Source of the DNA: SHZI01 sp963802215
GTDB taxonomy: Bacteria; Pseudomonadota; Gammaproteobacteria; Steroidobacterales; GCA-2729495
DNA length: 64,000 nt
Direction: 5' to 3'
NCBI GenBank assembly: GCA_963802215.1
Contig: CAWDHQ010000001.1
Location: 1,240,001 to 1,304,000 of the forward strand
Below are positions 6,581 to 14,577 of this stretch, one piece after another; the stretch's first letter is position 1, and each line of letters starts with the position of its first letter. Position numbers and translations under genes: made by a program. Under the pieces are notes generated by a model. That model saw nothing but the letters and a program-made list of their open reading frames with translations. It made no database searches and was not told where the DNA came from.

Positions 6581-8104
6581 ATGCGTGACATCCTCGACTC
6601 ACTGGGACTGTCGGACCTGAACCCCGGCGCCCTCTCCGCTTCCGGCTGGCACCCGGCCAAGGGCCGCGAGCGCATCGACTCGCAGAACCCGGCCAAGGGC
6701 GGCATTCTGGCCAGCGTCGCCGCAGCCAGCGAACAGGACTACGAGCAGGTCATCAGCAGCGCCGTCATTGCCGGCGCCTCGTGGCGCGAGCTGCCCGCGC
6801 CACGCCGGGGCGAGGCCGTCCGTCTCATCGGCGACGCGTTGCGCCGTCACAAGCACGCCCTGGGCAGCCTCGTCACGCTGGAGGTGGGCAAGATCAAGGC
6901 CGAGGGCGACGGCGAGGTACAGGAGATGATCGACATCGCCGACTACGCGGTCGGCCTGTCCCGGATGCTGGGCGGCAGGACGCTGCCCTCGGAGCGGCCC
7001 AGTCACCGGCTCTACGAACAGTGGCACCCGCTGGGCGTCGTGGGGGTGATCAGCGCGTTCAATTTCCCCGTGGCCGTCTGGTCGTGGAACGCGTTCATCG
7101 CCGCCGTGTGCGGCAATGTCACCGTGTGGAAGCCGTCGCCGAAGGCGCCGCTGTCGAGCGTCGCCGTACAACGCCTGTGCAACGAGGCCCTCGAGGCACA
7201 CGGCTTCCCCCCCGCCTTCTTCCTGTTCAACACCGGTGATGTGGCACTGGCCACGCGTTTCGTGGACGACGCCCGCGTGGACCTGATGTCCTTCACCGGC
7301 TCGTCGGCCGTGGGCGCCGGCGTCGCGGCCCGGGTCGCCCGGCGCTTCGGCCGATGCCTGCTCGAGCTCGGGGGCAACAACGCCATCATCGTCGACGAGC
7401 ACGCAAACCTGGACCTGGCGATCCCCGCGATCCTGTTCGGGGCTGTCGGCACGGCGGGCCAGCGCTGCACGTCCACGCGCCGGCTGCTGGTGCACCGGAG
7501 CCGCCTCGACGAGCTCACCGCGCGCCTGGTCGCGGCCTACCGACAGGTGAAGATTGGCGACCCGCTGAGCCCGGGAACCCTGATGGGCCCGCTGATCGAC
7601 GCCCAGGCGGTGGAGCGTTACCAGCAGGTGCTGAAGGAACTCGAGGGGCATGGCGCGCGAGTGCTCTGCGGTGGCAAGGTGCGCCAGGGCGCCGGGAACT
7701 TCGTGGAGCCCACGATCGTGCTGGCCGAGAACGAGTGGCCGGTGGTCCGGCACGAGACGTTTGCGCCGATTCTCTACGTCATTCCCTGCAAAAACCTGGA
7801 CGAAGCCATCGCGAAACAGAACGCCGTGCCCCAGGGCCTGTCCTCCGCGATCTTCACCGACCGCCTGCAGAGCGCTGAGCGCTTCCTCAGCCACGCGGGC
7901 AGTGACTGCGGGATCGCGAACGTGAATATCGGCACCTCCGGCGCGGAGATCGGTGGCGCCTTCGGCGGCGAGAAGGAGACCGGCGGCGGCCGCGAGGCCG
8001 GTTCTGACTCCTGGAAGGCCTACATGCGGCGCCAGACCGTTACGATCAACTACGGCGCCACACTGCCCCTCGCCCAGGGCATCGACTTCTCGACAGGCTC
8101 CTAG
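6581..8104 (+). CDS. ALDH7-family aldehyde dehydrogenase, probable aminoadipate semialdehyde dehydrogenase
   Basis: A 507-residue aldehyde dehydrogenase close to antiquitin (ALDH7). Signatures are WHPLGVVGVISAFNFPVAVW (148-167), the NAD-binding FTGSSAVG (238-245), the general base Glu262 in LELGGNNAII and the nucleophile Cys296 in GTAGQRCTSTRRL. The family oxidises alpha-aminoadipate semialdehyde (piperideine-6-carboxylate) to aminoadipate. It is coupled to the saccharopine dehydrogenase gene: the upstream stop codon lies inside the GAGGTGA ribosome-binding site. The pair forms a two-step segment of lysine catabolism. It converges on the CDF gene with a 1-bp gap. Confidence 0.92.
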   Translation: MRDILDSLGLSDLNPGALSASGWHPAKGRERIDSQNPAKGGILASVAAASEQDYEQVISSAVIAGASWRELPAPRRGEAVRLIGDALRRHKHALGSLVTLEVGKIKAEGDGEVQEMIDIADYAVGLSRMLGGRTLPSERPSHRLYEQWHPLGVVGVISAFNFPVAVWSWNAFIAAVCGNVTVWKPSPKAPLSSVAVQRLCNEALEAHGFPPAFFLFNTGDVALATRFVDDARVDLMSFTGSSAVGAGVAARVARRFGRCLLELGGNNAIIVDEHANLDLAIPAILFGAVGTAGQRCTSTRRLLVHRSRLDELTARLVAAYRQVKIGDPLSPGTLMGPLIDAQAVERYQQVLKELEGHGARVLCGGKVRQGAGNFVEPTIVLAENEWPVVRHETFAPILYVIPCKNLDEAIAKQNAVPQGLSSAIFTDRLQSAERFLSHAGSDCGIANVNIGTSGAEIGGAFGGEKETGGGREAGSDSWKAYMRRQTVTINYGATLPLAQGIDFSTGS

Positions 8105-8105
8105 C

Positions 8106-9044
8106 TCAAACCACATCCCCCGGCGCAAACCGGCAGGCGCCGGCCCCGTCGGCCACCTCGATCTGCAGGGTCGGATGACCGATGCGGAAGCGGACCTCGA
8201 GTTCGCCGGCGACGCGCCGGAGAAATTCGTCCCCGGGGTGGCCGCCGTCCATCACCAGATGCGCGGTCAACGCCGTCTCCGTGGTGCTCATTCCCCAGAC
8301 GTGCAGGTCGTGCACGTCTCGCACGCCCGGCAGCTGCTGCAGGTAAGCCATCACCTCCGCCGCGTCGATGCCCACGGGCACTGCGTGCAGGGACAACCGC
8401 AGCGACTCCCGGAACAGGCCCAGCGTGCCGGCAAGGATCACCACGGCAATGACCAGGCTGACCGCCGGGTCGAGCCAGAGCCAGCCCGTCAGGATGATGC
8501 CGATGCCGGCGACCACCACCCCGACGGAGACGGCGGCGTCCGCCACCATGTGCAGGTAGGCGCCGCGCATGTTCATGTCGTCCTGGCGCCCTCTGCTCAG
8601 CATGATCGCGGTGATCACGTTGATGACCACGCCCACGAGCGCCACGCTGATCATGGTCAGTTCGCCGACAGGCACCGGATCGACGAGCCGGCGAAGAGCC
8701 TCCCAGGAAATGCCGCCCACCGCCACCACCAGGAGCATGGCGTTGGCAAAGGCGGCGACGATGGTGGACGCGCGCAGGCCGTAGGTGAAACGCAGTGACG
8801 GCAGGCGCCTGGCGAGATTGACGGCCCACCAGGCCGCGAGCAGGCCCAGCACGTCGCTGAAGTTGTGGCCGGCGTCGGCGAGCAACGAGAGTGAATCCGA
8901 CCACAGGCCGAAGCCGGCCTCGACCCCCACGAAAGCCAGGTTGAGCGCTACGCCAATCGCGAAGGCACGACCGGTAGCATCCACCGGACCATGGGCATGT
9001 CCGTGCCCGTGCGAGTGAGCGTGTCCGTCATGCTGAGCGCCCAT
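8106..9044 (-). CDS. CDF-family divalent metal (zinc) exporter
   Basis: A 312-residue cation diffusion facilitator. The His-rich N-terminus (HAHSHGHGHAH) is followed by six membrane helices. The transport-site signatures are ADAGHNFSD (about 56-64) and HMVADAAVSVG in the fifth helix, giving the usual two-His/two-Asp zinc site, and a cytoplasmic ferredoxin-like domain closes the protein (about 215-300). It resembles ZitB/CzcD, which exchange Zn2+ or Cd2+ for protons. The gene overlaps the aquaporin gene by 17 bp at the end of the arsenic operon, but it also has its own TAGCCT box 6 nt before the ATG, so it may be expressed both ways. Confidence 0.93.
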   Translation of the reverse strand: MGAQHDGHAHSHGHGHAHGPVDATGRAFAIGVALNLAFVGVEAGFGLWSDSLSLLADAGHNFSDVLGLLAAWWAVNLARRLPSLRFTYGLRASTIVAAFANAMLLVVAVGGISWEALRRLVDPVPVGELTMISVALVGVVINVITAIMLSRGRQDDMNMRGAYLHMVADAAVSVGVVVAGIGIILTGWLWLDPAVSLVIAVVILAGTLGLFRESLRLSLHAVPVGIDAAEVMAYLQQLPGVRDVHDLHVWGMSTTETALTAHLVMDGGHPGDEFLRRVAGELEVRFRIGHPTLQIEVADGAGACRFAPGDVV

Positions 9045-9666
9045 GGAGCGAGGCTAGCACGGCGGCCGCAAGCTGGGCTGCGACGAACCCCGGCGCGCTG
9101 GCCGGCGCGATGCCCGCAAAGGTATCCGTCATTGCCCGGGCGATGGTCACCGCCGGATTTGCAAATGACGTGGAGGCGGTGAACCAGTAGGCGGCCATGA
9201 TGTAGAGGCCCACGCACTGCGGAAGCGCATCCGGGCGGTGACGCAGGCAGAGCAGGATGACGCCGAGCAGGCCGCCCGTCGCGACGAACTCGCTCAGCCA
9301 CTGACCCGGGCCGCCGCGGACGTGGGTAGACACCTGCAGCAGTTCCTCGGCAAACATGGCATGTGCCAGCAGCACGCCGGCCACGGCGCCGAAGACCTGC
9401 GCCGCCACAAACGCGCCGGCCACGGCCCAACTCTGCTGCCCGCGCAGCGCCAGGCACAGGCTGACCGCCGGGTTGAACTGGGCCCCGGATACGGGGCCCA
9501 GAGTGACGATGAGCACGTAGAGACCGGCGCCGGTCGCCAGGCTGTTGGCCAGCAGGGCGATGGCGTCGTTCCCGCCGGCCAGGCGCTCCCCCATGATCCC
9601 GGAGCCCACCACGACTGCCAGCAGCAGCGCAGTGCCGAGGAATTCAGCGAGGACCTCAGGCTTCAT
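9028..9666 (-). CDS. Aquaporin/MIP channel of an arsenic operon (AqpS-like)
   Basis: A 212-residue major intrinsic protein with both pore motifs, NPA at 65-67 (GAQFNPAVSL) and NPA at 170-172 (SFANPAVTIA), and six hydrophobic helices. It lies directly after arsR and arsC. In Sinorhizobium an aquaglyceroporin in this position, AqpS, lets arsenite produced by ArsC leave the cell down its gradient in place of an ArsB pump (established precedent). The same is inferred here because no arsB or acr3 is present. ATG 9666 is chosen; it overlaps the arsC end by 11 bp. An upstream TTG at 9684 is possible. Confidence 0.88.
   Translation of the reverse strand: MKPEVLAEFLGTALLLAVVVGSGIMGERLAGGNDAIALLANSLATGAGLYVLIVTLGPVSGAQFNPAVSLCLALRGQQSWAVAGAFVAAQVFGAVAGVLLAHAMFAEELLQVSTHVRGGPGQWLSEFVATGGLLGVILLCLRHRPDALPQCVGLYIMAAYWFTASTSFANPAVTIARAMTDTFAGIAPASAPGFVAAQLAAAVLASLHGRSA
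9051..9056 (-). promoter_or_regulatory. -10-like box TAGCCT, 6 nt before the CDF exporter start
   Basis: On the minus strand TAGCCT, then CGCTCC, then ATG (9044). Same 6-nt geometry as seven other genes here; would give a leaderless transcript starting at the A of ATG. Confidence 0.4.
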
Positions 9667-10165
9667 CGGTCCGGAGCGTACCAATCTCCCGCAGGCGGTT
9701 CTGCAATGACAGGCGGTCGAGGGAGCTGATCTTCAGGTTGACGAAGATCCTGATCCGGTTCTCGAGCTGCCGGAACGCCTCCCGGAAGGCCAGCCACTTC
9801 TCGGTATCGGTGCCCTCCACCGCCGCCGGGTCCTCGACACCCCAGTGCGCAGTCATCGGCTGGCCGGGCCAGAACGGGCACTGCTCGCCGGCGGCGTTGT
9901 CGCAGACGGTGAAGACGAAATCCAGTTGCGGAGCACCGGGAGCCGCGAACTCATCCCAGCTCTTGCTGCGCAGGCCCCCGGTCGGAAGCTGCATGTGCCT
10001 GAGCAGCTCGAGCGCGACAGGATTGACCCTGCCCGTGGGCCGGCTGCCGGCGCTGTAGCCGACGAAGCGCCCCTTGCCCCAGTGGTTGATCAGCGCCTCA
10101 GCGAGGATGCTGCGGGCGGAATTGCCGGTGCAGAGGAAAAGAACGTTGTACTGGCGGTCGGTCAT
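9656..10165 (-). CDS. arsC: Arsenate reductase, low-molecular-weight phosphatase type
   Basis: A 169-residue member of the LMW tyrosine phosphatase superfamily with the P-loop LCTGNSARS (nucleophile C12, Arg18) and the acid-loop Asp in WGVEDPAAV. The family reduces arsenate to arsenite through cysteine disulfides, using thioredoxin or glutathione. A further Cys pair candidate is FTVCDNAAGEQCPFW. It sits 3 bp after arsR and before an aquaporin, which fixes the arsenic role better than sequence alone. Confidence 0.92.
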   Translation of the reverse strand: MTDRQYNVLFLCTGNSARSILAEALINHWGKGRFVGYSAGSRPTGRVNPVALELLRHMQLPTGGLRSKSWDEFAAPGAPQLDFVFTVCDNAAGEQCPFWPGQPMTAHWGVEDPAAVEGTDTEKWLAFREAFRQLENRIRIFVNLKISSLDRLSLQNRLREIGTLRTDEA

Positions 10166-10168
10166 GGG

Positions 10169-10516
10169 TCAGGCCCTCTTCCTGCGGGCCGGCTGGGCCA
10201 CCGGCAGGCAGTCGGTCGTGCAGGTCCCGTCGGCCAGGCTGCAGCAGTGATCGGTGAGGAAGTCCACCAGCTCCCGCATAGCGGCGAAGTTTGCGGAGTA
10301 GTGAATGTAGCGGCCATCCTGGCGGGCAGACACGAGGCCGGCCCGGTCGAGCTCCTTGATGTGGAAGGACAGCGTGGGCGCTGGCAGGCCCAGCTTGTCG
10401 GCGATCACGCCCGCGGCGAAGCCACCGGGACCGCGCTTGACGAGCAGGCGGAAGATCTCGAGGCGCTTCTCGTGGGCCAGGGCGGCCAGGGCGGTGGTTA
10501 CTTCGGCGGTTTTCAT
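10169..10516 (-). CDS. arsR: ArsR-family metalloregulator
   Basis: A 115-residue winged-helix repressor. The start MKTAEVTTALAALAHEKR is chosen at 10516; the frame continues 12 codons upstream without support. The recognition helix region reads KLGLPAPTLSFHIKELDRAGLV and the wing RQDGRYIHYS. The arsenite-binding cysteines are unlike the E. coli ELCVC site: they lie at the C-terminus, DHCCSLADGTCTTDC, a cluster of four to five. This arrangement fits ArsR proteins with a relocated sensing site (inference). It heads the arsR-arsC-aquaporin-CDF run, and a 30-bp palindrome covers its start codon. Confidence 0.92.
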   Translation of the reverse strand: MKTAEVTTALAALAHEKRLEIFRLLVKRGPGGFAAGVIADKLGLPAPTLSFHIKELDRAGLVSARQDGRYIHYSANFAAMRELVDFLTDHCCSLADGTCTTDCLPVAQPARRKRA

Positions 10517-10541
10517 GATTCCATGATATTGGAAACATGAA
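10512..10541. promoter_or_regulatory. Palindromic ArsR operator candidate
   Basis: Imperfect 30-bp inverted repeat: TTCATG-n-TTCCA, a 6-bp centre, then TGGAA-n-CATGAA. Eleven of twelve positions per arm pair. It covers the arsR start codon and the presumed promoter, as expected for autorepression. Confidence 0.6.
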
Positions 10542-10567
10542 AACGAAGGCAAGCCGGGCGCGGGCGG

Positions 10568-10590
10568 GTCGCGCCTGAAGGCGCTCCTAC
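10568..10590 (-). repeat. REP-like hairpin unit 5, supplies a stop codon
   Basis: Full copy, leftward; the TAG of its GTAG terminates the exported NTF2-like gene (10587-10589). It lies between that gene and arsR. Confidence 0.9.
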
Positions 10591-11096
10591 AGGTCGGTCG
10601 GGTAGAAGGCGAACTCCCGCCAGCGCTTGCCGTCCTTGAACTCGTAGACGTGCAGCGAGGTCTGGCGGACCGGCTTCCCGTTCATGTTGAGCGTGTCGAT
10701 CTCGACCTGCACCAGGGTGTTGCCGACCATGCCGAGACGGTGCACTTCCGAGTCGCTGGTCGTCCACACGGGCGACTCGAAGAACATCTTGAGCCGGGCC
10801 ATGGTGGCCTCCCGGCCCCTCACCATCTCCTTCGGCCCGTCCTCCTTCACGGTGTACCAGCTGAAGTCCTCGGTCATCGCGGCACCGGAGGCCTCGACAT
10901 CGCGCTTCATGAACGCGACCTCCGAGTCGTCGATCATCTTCTGGTAGCGGTCGGGAATGGTCCGGTACTGCTCGCCCCAGGTGTAGGTCTGCTCCGTAAC
11001 GCCCGCCAGTGCCGTCGCGACCAGCGTGCCGGCAAGGAAACCCGCCAGGGCCGGACGCAGTTGCAGTGGGAACGTCCGCGGTGTGGAATTCAACAT
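10587..11096 (-). CDS. Exported NTF2-like (SnoaL/DUF4440-type) protein
   Basis: A 169-residue protein with an N-terminal membrane/signal segment (LAGFLAGTLVATALAG), then a single alpha+beta cone domain: helical DRYQKMIDDSEVAFMKRDVEASGAAM, then TEDFSWYTV and the strand pairs VEIDTLNMNGK and HVYEFKDGKRWREFAFYP. These are features of NTF2-like domains, which bind or isomerise small molecules. GAGGAGG precedes ATG 11096. It is divergent from the seven-gene exported operon with 85 bp between starts. Its stop codon is supplied by REP-like unit 5. Substrate unknown. Confidence 0.75.
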   Translation of the reverse strand: MLNSTPRTFPLQLRPALAGFLAGTLVATALAGVTEQTYTWGEQYRTIPDRYQKMIDDSEVAFMKRDVEASGAAMTEDFSWYTVKEDGPKEMVRGREATMARLKMFFESPVWTTSDSEVHRLGMVGNTLVQVEIDTLNMNGKPVRQTSLHVYEFKDGKRWREFAFYPTDL

Positions 11097-11181
11097 GGTC
11101 TACCGGCCTCCTCAAGGTGCAAAGCATTGGGCTGCGGACTACAGTAGCACCAGCGTTCGCCCGGCAACACGGAGTCTCCCG

Positions 11182-12030
11182 ATGTCTACTGGTGGCAGTC
11201 GTCGAAATGTCCTGGCCGCCATCCTCCTGGCGCTCGCCGCGATCACGCTTCACTCCGCACCCGGCGCGGCGCCGGCAAACCCGCCCATCCTCGTCATCGG
11301 TGCCACGGCGAAGAGCTCCACCGAGATCATCCAGCAGGCGCTTGCCGCCGGCCACGAGGTCATCGGCATCGCCCGGCGTCCCGGGGACGTGACCATCCGC
11401 GATTCGCGCCTGAAGATCCTGAAGGGCGATGTCTACGACCAGGCATCGCTGGAGGCCGCCATGACAGGCCGGGAGGTCGTCATCTCCATGGTCGGCCCCC
11501 GCGTGGACCCCACCGACACCGCGGAGACGCCCCCCACCTTCGACCTCTTCACCACGGGCACGGCCAACATCATCGCCGCCATGAAGAAGAAGGGTAACCG
11601 CCGCCTGCTCGTGGCCAGCTCGCTGGGCGTGGAGGACGAGTTCCCGACCGTGAAGCCGGCACCCGGCGACTTCCGGCTCGGCTGGCTGTGGAAGTCCCGC
11701 TACCTGTACCAGAACATGCAGGACATGGAGGGCGTGGTCCGGGCGAGCGGTCTCGACTACGTGATCTTCCGGCCGCCGTTCCTCGTGGAGGAGCCGGCCC
11801 GGAAGGACTACAAGTTGTCCGTCGACACCAACTCGCCCAAGGGCACGATGATGACCTACGCCGATTTCGGCGCCTTCGTGCTCGAGCAGGTCTCGGGCAA
11901 CCGGTACCTGGGGTCCTCGGTGGGCATGTACACCGACCGCCCGCTCAGGTTCGGCGAGAACGCCGACCTCGAGAAGCTTGCGAAGGAAGCCAAGGAGAAG
12001 TTCGACAGGGCCAACGCGAAACAGCCATGA
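11182..12030 (+). CDS. Exported NAD(P)-binding atypical SDR (NmrA-like)
   Basis: A 282-residue protein. After a signal-like segment (NVLAAILLALAAITLHSAPGAAPA) comes the atypical SDR glycine motif ILVIGATAKSSTEIIQQAL, acidic/basic cofactor selection GIARRPGD (suggesting NADP), and a NAD(P)H-binding fold resembling NmrA or flavin reductase BLVRB. GGAGTC precedes ATG 11182. It is the first gene of a seven-gene run ending at 18842 and overlaps the next by ATGA. An exported Rossmann protein is unusual because the periplasm normally lacks NAD(P)H. Confidence 0.78.
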   Translation: MSTGGSRRNVLAAILLALAAITLHSAPGAAPANPPILVIGATAKSSTEIIQQALAAGHEVIGIARRPGDVTIRDSRLKILKGDVYDQASLEAAMTGREVVISMVGPRVDPTDTAETPPTFDLFTTGTANIIAAMKKKGNRRLLVASSLGVEDEFPTVKPAPGDFRLGWLWKSRYLYQNMQDMEGVVRASGLDYVIFRPPFLVEEPARKDYKLSVDTNSPKGTMMTYADFGAFVLEQVSGNRYLGSSVGMYTDRPLRFGENADLEKLAKEAKEKFDRANAKQP

Positions 12031-13562
12031 GGACAAGAACCCACGCCCTCGCCGTGCTCTCGCTCGCCTCGCTCGCGCCGGGCTCCGGCCCCGCCCTGGC
12101 GGCCGGCGACGTGGAGCGTGGCAGGGAAATCGCTGCAGCCTGCTCCGCGTGCCACGGCGCTGATGGCAGCAGCCCCTCCCCCGCCTTTCCCGTCCTCGGC
12201 GGCCAGCACGCGAAGTACCTGGTGCAGGCGTTGCTCGCCTACAAGGCCGGCACCCGGGCTGACTCCATCATGGGCGGCGCGGTGGCGACCCTCGACCGGC
12301 AGCAGCTGGAGGACGTGGCGGCCTGGTTCGCCGCCCAGAAGGGCCTCACTGGAGGCCTGTCCGGCAACCGCCCGGCCGGCTCGGCGCCGGCAGCCGGCGG
12401 CGGCATGACGGCCAGCCTCAGCACCATCGATGCCGCCGGCTCCGTCGCCGACGTCCGCGCGCCGCCGCCTTCGCCGGTCGAACTTGCCGCCTGTCCGGCC
12501 AGGGGCTCCCCGACCCGCGACCGTGACGGCGACGGCCTCGCCGACGCCCACGATGCCGCCCCGAAGGATGCCGGCGAGTTCGTCCGGGACGCGGACGGCG
12601 ATGGCTGGTTTGCCATCTGCAATCCCCAGCAGCTGCAGGCCATCCAGACCCTGGGGACCGGCGAGGGCCAGCGCACCACGCTGGACCTCGCGGTCCGCAA
12701 CACCCGCCGCTACGAACTCGTGCAGGACCTGGACCTGGGCGGCATCGACAACTGGACGCCGGTGGGCAACTGCGGCCCCGAGAAGAACTGCATGATCGCG
12801 CGGGACAAGTACGGTTTTGCCGGAGCGCTGGACGGCAACGGCCATGCCCTGCGCAATCTCACCGTCGACCTGCCGGAGGCCGGTGGCGTCGGGATGTTCG
12901 GCACCCTCGCGAAGTCCGGCGTGGTGCGCAACCTGAAGCTCGAGAACGCCACCGTCACGGGCCGGGGCGGCGTGGGCGCCCTTGTCGGTGCCAACTTCGG
13001 CTACGTCGCGGACTGCCAGGCCAGCGTGCAGGTCATCGGCCGTCTGGCCACGGGCGGGCTCGTTGGCGGGCATGCCGGGCAGGTGGTCAACTGCCACGTT
13101 CGGGGCGGGGTCTCGGGACAGGCGGCGGTCGGCGGCCTGGCCGGCGACATGAACGGCGTCGTGCGCGACAGTTCGGCGGACGTGCGCGTGACCGCCGGCA
13201 AGGGCCTGGGCGGCCTCGTCGGCCTCAGCACCACCGGCAAGATACTGAACAGCCGCGCCACCGGCGTCGTCTCGGGGGCGGACAACGTGGGCGGCCTCGT
13301 CGGCGTGAACACCGACGCGCTGGTCGAGAACAGCTTCGCCACCGGCGACGTGCAGGGCACCGGCACCAACGTGGGCGGCCTCGTCGGCTTCAATTCCCAG
13401 AGCCGGGTCCGTTCCAGCTTCGCCACCGGGGCCGTGACGGGCAAGGAAGCCGTCGGCGGGCTGATCGGCCGCAACAACGGCGCGGTACGCAACGTGTACT
13501 CCACGGCGGCCGCCGGCCTCGTCGGCGACAACGCCGGCGGCAGCATCGATTCCACCCCTTGA
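12027..13562 (+). CDS. Exported cytochrome c - calcium-motif - GLUG repeat fusion protein
   Basis: A 511-residue secreted protein with an unusual domain order: signal peptide (1-26); class I cytochrome c with CSACH at 39-43 and a probable Met ligand in ADSIMGGAV; a Cys/Pro linker; thrombospondin type 3-like calcium motifs (DRDGDGLADAHD, DADGDGW); then from about 200 to the end a beta-helix built of GLUG repeats (GGLVGGHAG, GGLAGDMNG, GGLVGLSTT, GGLVGVNTD, GGLVGFNSQ, GGLIGRNNG). GLUG repeats occur in surface adhesins and peptidases. The heme could bring electrons to a surface or partner protein (inference). ATG overlaps the upstream stop. Confidence 0.88.
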   Translation: MRTRTHALAVLSLASLAPGSGPALAAGDVERGREIAAACSACHGADGSSPSPAFPVLGGQHAKYLVQALLAYKAGTRADSIMGGAVATLDRQQLEDVAAWFAAQKGLTGGLSGNRPAGSAPAAGGGMTASLSTIDAAGSVADVRAPPPSPVELAACPARGSPTRDRDGDGLADAHDAAPKDAGEFVRDADGDGWFAICNPQQLQAIQTLGTGEGQRTTLDLAVRNTRRYELVQDLDLGGIDNWTPVGNCGPEKNCMIARDKYGFAGALDGNGHALRNLTVDLPEAGGVGMFGTLAKSGVVRNLKLENATVTGRGGVGALVGANFGYVADCQASVQVIGRLATGGLVGGHAGQVVNCHVRGGVSGQAAVGGLAGDMNGVVRDSSADVRVTAGKGLGGLVGLSTTGKILNSRATGVVSGADNVGGLVGVNTDALVENSFATGDVQGTGTNVGGLVGFNSQSRVRSSFATGAVTGKEAVGGLIGRNNGAVRNVYSTAAAGLVGDNAGGSIDSTP

Positions 13563-13575
13563 TCCCGGAGTCACC

Positions 13576-14577
13576 ATGACCCGTAGTCGAACAGCACTCC
13601 TGTCCTGCCTGCTCCTCGTTGCGGGCGGCGCACGGGCCGATGACGCCACGCACGTCAGCACGGTCAAGCCCTTCGCCAAGGGCGACATCCTGGTGGCCGC
13701 CACCATCATGGACAATCCCGACGACGATCACGGCGGCACCGGCCGGCTCATCCAGTACGACGAGAACCTGCAGCCGAAGGGCGAGCTCTACCTGACGGGC
13801 ACCCGGCACAAGGTCGGCGGCCTGACCTTCGCGCCGGACAGGACGCTGTGGGCGTTTTCCCAGCTGACCCCCGCCGTCGTCGAGATCGCGCCGACCGGCG
13901 TGCAGAAGCCGGTCCGCACCTTCTCCGACCGCATGTACTCCAGCGTGACCTTCGGCAGGGACGGCAGCCTGTACTTCGGCGAGCACATGATGGGCACCCA
14001 GACGGGCCACCCCTCGGTGACGACGAAGTTCCGCCTCCTCCCGGGCAGGGACGTGATCGGCGATGGCCACGTGTTCCGGCACGGCGCCGACGGCAGCCTG
14101 CAGGACGAGTACGCGACCCAGGCCAACGGCGGGATGTTCGGCTTCCTCGCCGTCACCAGCACCGTCCTGGCCGACGACGACACCCGCCTGATCTTCGTCT
14201 CCGAGACGGGCAAGCGCGTGATGCAGTACGACCTGAAGAACCGCAGGCAGCTGCCGGACCTGGCGGACTTCGCCACGAGCCCGGATGTGCCCATGGTCCT
14301 CGTCATGAATCCCGCGCCGGACGGCCGACTGCTGATCAGCACGGGCAAGGGCTTCCTCGTGATGGACCCGAAGACCGGGGCCGTGATCCGCAACTACCCC
14401 CTGGAGGGCATGGGCTGGGCCGCCGTCAATTCGTCGGCGGATGGCCAGTTCGCGATCGTCGGCAACTTCTTCACCGGCGACATCGTCAAGGTCCGGCTCT
14501 CGGACGCCGCCATCGTGGCGCGGAACAACGTCGGCCAGAAGGAATCCCTGTCCGGCATCGCCCAGTACCCGGGATGA
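13576..14577 (+). CDS. Exported beta-propeller (SMP-30/NHL-like) protein
   Basis: A 333-residue protein with a signal peptide (LLSCLLLVAGGARA). The rest is made of about six short propeller blades recognisable by repeats such as VGGLTFAPDRTLWAFS, SVTFGRDGSLYFGEH, LVMNPAPDGRLLIS and AVNSSADGQFAIVG. Such folds occur in lactonases, dehydrogenases and scaffold proteins; no catalytic set can be assigned. It lies 13 bp after the cytochrome-GLUG gene and overlaps the next SDR gene by ATGA. Confidence 0.8.
   Translation: MTRSRTALLSCLLLVAGGARADDATHVSTVKPFAKGDILVAATIMDNPDDDHGGTGRLIQYDENLQPKGELYLTGTRHKVGGLTFAPDRTLWAFSQLTPAVVEIAPTGVQKPVRTFSDRMYSSVTFGRDGSLYFGEHMMGTQTGHPSVTTKFRLLPGRDVIGDGHVFRHGADGSLQDEYATQANGGMFGFLAVTSTVLADDDTRLIFVSETGKRVMQYDLKNRRQLPDLADFATSPDVPMVLVMNPAPDGRLLISTGKGFLVMDPKTGAVIRNYPLEGMGWAAVNSSADGQFAIVGNFFTGDIVKVRLSDAAIVARNNVGQKESLSGIAQYPG

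Noticed and set aside
13287..13470. Tandem DNA repeat in the GLUG region
   Set aside because: The repetition is at protein level (GGLVG turns); DNA units vary too much in length and sequence to be a tandem repeat.
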